DNA of 64,000 bases from Nautilus pompilius. Its lineage: Eukaryota; Mollusca; Cephalopoda; Nautilida; Nautilidae. The notes under the pieces were generated by a model. That model was given only the letters and a program-made list of their open reading frames with translations, was not told where the DNA came from and ran no database searches. Both the position numbers and the translations under genes were made by a program. The stretch covers positions 1,281,501 through 1,345,500 of the forward strand of contig JACATO010000329.1 of assembly GCA_018389105.1 (NCBI GenBank), written 5' to 3'. Below, in pieces: positions 59,301-64,000 of the stretch; within the stretch, counting starts at the first letter, position 1, and each line of letters begins with the position of its first letter.

Positions 59301-62300
59301 GGCAGCAGCAAGTTTGGAAGGAATGCTGGATGAAGCATTTATGGTCATTCCTAAAAATGCCTGGAAGAAAACACCCATTGCCCTGAAGGCCACAGCTGGA
59401 CTTAGGTTGCTTGGAGACAAAGAGGCTGATAGAATCTTGAGTGAGGTGTGTTGATAGTGACGTTGTAGTATGCACATACTGGTAGTTCTTTACAGTGCTA
59501 CTGTGTGAAGGACCCCTCCATCCTGTTTGTTAATCCAGGCAAAACTGAATTAGGGCTGTCTATTATAAAGAACCAACTATGGTAATTCAAGGAACTTCTT
59601 GTTGTTAACTTTGAAATTTTAAAGCTACCCTACTCACAAACTGCAAAGAACTATCATGTCCATACTATCAGGTCTCCAGTAATGTGCCGCTTTCTACCTT
59701 CTGCCAGACTTGCGAGGTTTTTAGATAATAGCACTGAGCTATGTTTAATGCCATGTTGCTGAAGCAGTATTGTATAGGTAAAGTGAAACTCTAGTCATTA
59801 GAAAATGTATTGGTGCTGTAATGTTGGTCCAGATTTTAACACATTCTTTCTGATAGTTAAACAACTTGTGTAAATCACAGCATTAATTGCGATTTACTAA
59901 AGTCTTAAAGTTGATTTCTTTTGTTTGCATTTTTTTTACCAGCATTTTTTGACCCATGCTCAATGTGGACAACTCTTTGCTGCTTTGATTATAAATTCAA
60001 AAAGATACATAGAACTAAATAAATTTCTTATTTACTCTTTTGATGTTTTTTAAGACTTGTAAATCTTCATTAATTTATCGCTGTTATCTAATCTTCATTT
60101 AACCAGCAGACTATCTATTGTTAAGTCTACCAAACAGCTATGAAATTTTCTAGCTGGTCTTCAGACTGCTGTTGATAACCTCCAGGCTTGTTGGAATACC
60201 TGTAGCAGTTCACTTATGCTGCATCATTACCTGGCTGTATAAATTGTACTACTATTTTTTCTTCTCGTGATGCTTGGCATTTTTTAAATTAATTTTTAAC
60301 AGCGTCATCATGTCTTGTTTCAACTTTTTGTTGCTTTAGGTGACAGAAAATCGCACTGAAATTTAAAATAGAAATTATTGATGGAAACAAATTCCTGATG
60401 CTGTTATAAATTGCTGTCATGGTTGGCTATACTTTCAAACTTTATTGTCATGTCAAATTACTGCTTATGACATTAATTTAGACATTCCCCTCTGTGCTTT
60501 CATTTATTTTCCTCATTCTCCTGAAGCCTTAATTATCTCACAATAACAGTTTTGAATTAAAATTATTTAAAAACTTATATAAAAAAAGAAGAATACTTCT
60601 TTTGAGCTTTTCTTTGATTTACTTATTAATAATCTAGATGACACCTCAGTAATATATGGAATGAGTATGTAACCAACCCTATATTCTGCATAAATGAGCT
60701 TTTATTATTTCATAAACTGCTACACTAATAATTTTTTTTTTTTAAATTGTTACTTAGGTGGTAAAAAGGAGTTTTACTTAAAATTCAATGTTGTGGGCAA
60801 AGATTAATTCTAGTTAGAACCAGCCTATATATATATACTTCGCTCTACAACTTCATTTCCTTTATTTATAAAATCAAATGTTTCACATCTTTTTCTTCAG
60901 ACCTCATTAAAGGAAGAATTACAGTTTGTATTTATCTATTTGCTAAAGCTTCTGTTTACTTAAAGAGAGATTTGTAATGGTTATCTTATTCCAGTTCTGT
61001 CATTGTGTGAGAGATTGATTGACTGACTGATTATAGTGTTTTATTAGTGATGTAATATTGACGTGAATCTGCACTTGAACTCATTTTCATTATTTTTTGT
61101 TCAAAAGGTTGCTTTGCTGTTTCGAAAATTACCATTTTTGATGATTAACACCAGTATACAGATCATGTCTGGAATGGATGAAGGCAAGCATTACATTCAT
61201 TCTGTTTTTTCTTTGTTGCCTTGCCTGCTGATCATGTGAAGCAACAACTGTATTATTCAAATGTTTTTGTGTCTACTCTGTATCTCTCTTGAAAACAAAT
61301 TGCTATTATCACTGTCATTGAAGAATAAGGTTCAGTTGCTTTGCTTACCAGGATAAACTTAAATTTACTTATTATAGTGGATCTGTCCAGGTGAATGAAC
61401 AACAAAGAATTTTTAGAAAATGCTACTGAGTCAGAATTTTAAGAAGAATCATACAACTAGATCACCCTCTGTTGCTAGGCTATTATGTTGGTTTCATGAA
61501 GTTACCTGATGAAACAAGTCTCACTAGAGGAAGTTCCTTTCTAGATTCACTTGAACATAACTGATTAACCCCCTTATCACAGAATGCATGCTCTCGATTC
61601 ACTTGAACATAACTAATTAACCCCTTTATCACAGAATGCATGCTCTCGATTCACTTGAACATAACTAATTAACCCCTTTATCACAGAATGCATGCTCTCG
61701 ATTCACTTGAACATAACTGATTAACCCCTTTATCACAGAATGCATGCTCTCGATTGTTCTGATAGATTTTCAATGGTGCTGATGTGAAAGAGAAGTATAT
61801 ATAAAGACAGATTATGTATGTACAAACTGGCTGTAAAATTTAAGAAAATGGAAATGGTTGACTTGCTTGTAATGTAATGTTTATTGAATACTTTGAAAAA
61901 AGAAATAATTCTTAGTTTTGAAAATTTGCATAGTAATTGGAGAGAGACTAGAGAGAGAGAGAGTTCTTGTGACTAATATTTCTTGTATACATTTGTGATT
62001 TTTCATTTTAAAAAACAACAAAAGTAAACCTTGTCAGATGCTATTCTTCCTTTTCTAGCAAAAATGACTGCAGTCCCTTTTAAAAAATGTACATTTTTGA
62101 AAAGAACACGCTCTTTCATATAAGTATGAAAATGGCAGCTCTTAATATAACATGAGATGTTGATCTGTGATGGTTTCTATACTTTTCTAACCTGGGAAGA
62201 AAAAAAAAAACTGACTACTATTAAAAGTTCTAAGCTTTTGCAGATCTGTGGATAAAAACCTACTTTACATAAAACAAATATTTAAGCAATTTTTCAGTAT

Positions 62301-63448
62301 TTGATCATTTTATAATTGAGCAGTTTTCTTTTTAAACAGGCAAAAAAACTATAAACTATTGTTGTATGTTGGTTGAGATATCTTTTGATTTTATTTGTAG
62401 GTTATTTGATCAAAAATCTAATTTCTTTTTGTTCTTTTTCAAAATAGATGTATCACATGAAAAATGCAACATCTTTTTTAAATAAAAAAAGGTGTCAGTG
62501 ACAATCAAGATTAACTTGAGAAATTAAACAAATTTTGATAAGACTCTTTCTTCATGAATTTGTCTCAGAACAATAACTGATACCAAAATTATTGTTTTTG
62601 TTTTTAAGGGGTATTTAGCTGGATTACTGTCAACTTCTTATTAGGTAAGATTTAGTTTGTATTTTTTTTTTTAATTTTCTCCTTTATAAAATAATTTTCA
62701 ACTAATTTACTTAACTTAAATAATGTGAATGTTTTTTCTTCATTACCCATTCTTCTGACAACAATGATAGATTTCTGAAGTAAAAGGAAATCTGAGATGA
62801 GATGAGTGATTAATGAATCCACTCAGCTCCATAATAAAATGTGTTCAAGCTGAACGAACAGCTGTTATTATTGTTATATAATTTATTTATTGCTTTTCTC
62901 TCTCTCTAATGTACACTTAAGTTTTGCTGCTTTTAGTTAGCATTTTAATATATTATTAACTTTCATATAACAGAGAGAAAATAATTTAAGAAAAAGGTGA
63001 TTAAGAGTACATTTGGGATTTGTATAGTTACTGGCCTAAGATTTTAAGTCAGGTTTATCCCCTAGGATAATTTCCTTGGCATTATAATCTGCAAATTTGT
63101 TTTACCTGATAGATGCAGATCTCAGTCACCTTGATAAAATTGGCTTTTCTTATCCTAGGTAATTTTACCACTATGCTATTATTATTTTATTTATTTTTGT
63201 TAAATTGAAGATAAGTGTGCCCACACCACTTGCCTTCTATGCTTATCTCAGGTTATTCATGGTCTTCTCCATTAGGTTTGTTGCCCCACTTATAATAGAC
63301 CACTGAACATCTAAGGCTGTCCAAATTGAGATCACCTATGACTTGAATCTTTTTGGTTTCAGGGAACATGAGGAAAGGGCATCAGACTGTTGCTGCCTTA
63401 GATTTGGGAGGTGGGTCCACACAGCTGACATTCGTTCCACAGAATGAG
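56373..63448 (+). CDS. ENTPD5/6: Ectonucleoside triphosphate diphosphohydrolase 5/6 (NTPDase, GDA1/CD39 family), N-terminal part
   Basis: Hydrolyses nucleoside diphosphates such as UDP and GDP in the ER/Golgi or outside the cell, which in known family members supports glycosylation. Exons: 56373–56774 (ATG at 56459), 58815–58894, 59302–59445, 61108–61183, 62609–62644, 63363–63448; phases agree and give 246 residues, the rest lying past the window. Residues 21–40 form a hydrophobic signal anchor, then a luminal stem. Apyrase conserved regions: ACR1 FDAGSTGSR (86–94), ACR2 ALKATAGLRLL (159–169), ACR3 IMSGMDEG (199–206, catalytic base Glu205) running into WITVNF, ACR4 DLGGGSTQ (231–238). KPGLSAY (119–125) is typical of the ENTPD5/6 branch. 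Protostomes usually have one ENTPD5/6 gene; the membrane anchor resembles ENTPD6 while the BBOF1 neighbour matches ENTPD5. The intron after 61183 starts with GC instead of GT. Confidence 0.93.
56442..56462 (+). CDS. Upstream ORF overlapping the ENTPD start codon
   Basis: In the ENTPD leader an ATG at 56442, in good context (G at −3 and G at +4), encodes only MASSSL. Its TGA (56460–56462) overlaps the main ATG at 56459 as ATGA. Ribosomes ending here could re-initiate at the main start, or the uORF could dampen translation. The overlap is seen; its use is inferred. Confidence 0.4.
   Translation: MASSSL
56775..58814 (+). other. ENTPD intron
   Basis: GTAAGT at 56775 to TTTTAG at 58814. No coding or recognisable repeat signal. 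Confidence 0.6.
59446..61107 (+). other. ENTPD intron
   Basis: Donor GTGTGT at 59446 and acceptor TCAAAAG at 61107, both weak but fixed by the conserved protein on each side. AT-rich, nothing further seen. Confidence 0.6.
61184..61189 (+). other. GC–AG intron donor (GCAAGC) in ENTPD
   Basis: Exon 61108–61183 ends GAT GAA G and the intron begins GCAAGC. The next exon (62609, after TTTTTAAG) begins GG GTA TTT, so the split codon is the Gly of the catalytic DEG motif. No GT donor nearby keeps the reading frame and the conserved protein. The AAG|GCAAG context is the accepted strong form of a GC donor. Confidence 0.8.
61545..61752 (+). repeat. 52-bp tandem repeat, four copies
   Basis: Units start at 61545, 61597, 61649 and 61701, each beginning ATTCACTTGAACATAACT and ending GAATGCATGCTCTCG. 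Copies differ at one or two positions (ACTGATT or ACTAATT; CCCCC or CCCCT). The array is in the GC–AG intron of ENTPD. Confidence 0.95.
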
Positions 63449-64000
63449 GTACTTATAAGGTTGTCATTCTGTCGAATTTACTTTGCATATTTTGTTTTAG
63501 TTAATTAGATCTTTTAAATAGATAAGTTTGTGTCCCTGATATTAACATCCAGGAGTGGCAGTGGTTACAAGCTAGAAATAAATACTGAAACAATAACTAT
63601 ACGCAAATCTTTCTTGTGTTCATTCTGTTTTTACCAGTTTTTAAAATGCTTTTTTGAATAAACAAACCGTTTTATCAAACATTCCCACCAAACTCAGTGG
63701 GGACAGAATCATCATTTTTTTTGAAATGTTACATCTGCAACTTTGATATGCTGATTAAGCTTGAAGATATAAAAATATAAATGGACAAATAGGGCTTTTC
63801 TTTCAATTGATTCTTGGCTACTGAGCATTTAGTTTTACTACTTATTACAAGGCAGAAAGCCAGCAGAGGTTATATAAGGACCGAGGCCACTAGACAGGCT
63901 TATCAGTAAAAAAAAAAATTTTTTTTTTTTAAAATTTTGAAAATCTTGCTCGAGATCATCTTTCAAGACCCTAAAATCTAAACTGTTTAGATCTAATATT
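63449..64000 (+). other. Start of the next ENTPD intron
   Basis: Donor GTACTT at 63449. No further exon is recognised before the window end; the C-terminal half of the enzyme must lie beyond it. Confidence 0.6.

Overview
This is a window of animal nuclear DNA: AT-rich, with spliced genes, short exons, long introns and GT–AG (once GC–AG) splice sites. It is full of DNA-transposon remnants, tRNA-like SINEs and (AAT)n arrays. The gene set and repeat types fit an invertebrate, most likely a lophotrochozoan such as a mollusc. I cannot name a species, and the taxon is an inference.

Three protein-coding genes account for the conserved coding sequence. (1) On the + strand, positions 260–17967 hold the last seven exons of an equilibrative nucleoside transporter of the SLC29 (ENT1/2/3) type; its first half lies before base 1. 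A 3' UTR of about 1.8 kb follows. (2) On the − strand, positions 50023 down to 30409 hold a coiled-coil basal-body/axonemal protein, BBOF1 (CCDC176/C14orf45), in at least eleven exons that join in phase into a 485-residue protein. (3) On the + strand, a non-coding first exon near 50.4 kb and coding exons from 56459 to 63448 encode the first ~246 residues of an ENTPD5/6-type nucleoside diphosphatase with apyrase conserved regions 1–4. The rest lies past the window end. BBOF1 and ENTPD are head to head across a promoter region of about 0.4 kb, the arrangement I recall for ENTPD5–BBOF1 on human chromosome 14. SLC29 and BBOF1 are tail to tail.

Between and inside the genes: 20.0–24.2 kb (intergenic) has a mariner-type 3' end and a 2.9-kb pogo-like element with recognisable inverted termini and a frameshifted transposase. 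The BBOF1 intron at 33.0–39.6 kb has a short hAT element with its 8-bp target duplication, and a nest in which a 3.1-kb hAT element sits inside a Tigger-like MITE next to a Tc1-like end. The first ENTPD intron has a decayed gene of an unnamed zinc-ribbon-like transposon family (50.9–52.2 kb) and a decayed piggyBac transposase (53.1–54.7 kb). Two small hairpin families recur across the window, and a 52-bp tandem repeat lies in an ENTPD intron.

ENT moves nucleosides across membranes and ENTPD5/6 hydrolyses UDP and GDP in the secretory pathway or outside the cell, so both touch nucleotide metabolism, but nothing in the sequence shows they are co-regulated. BBOF1 is a cilium gene. An imperfect RFX X-box-like site in the shared promoter would fit that role.
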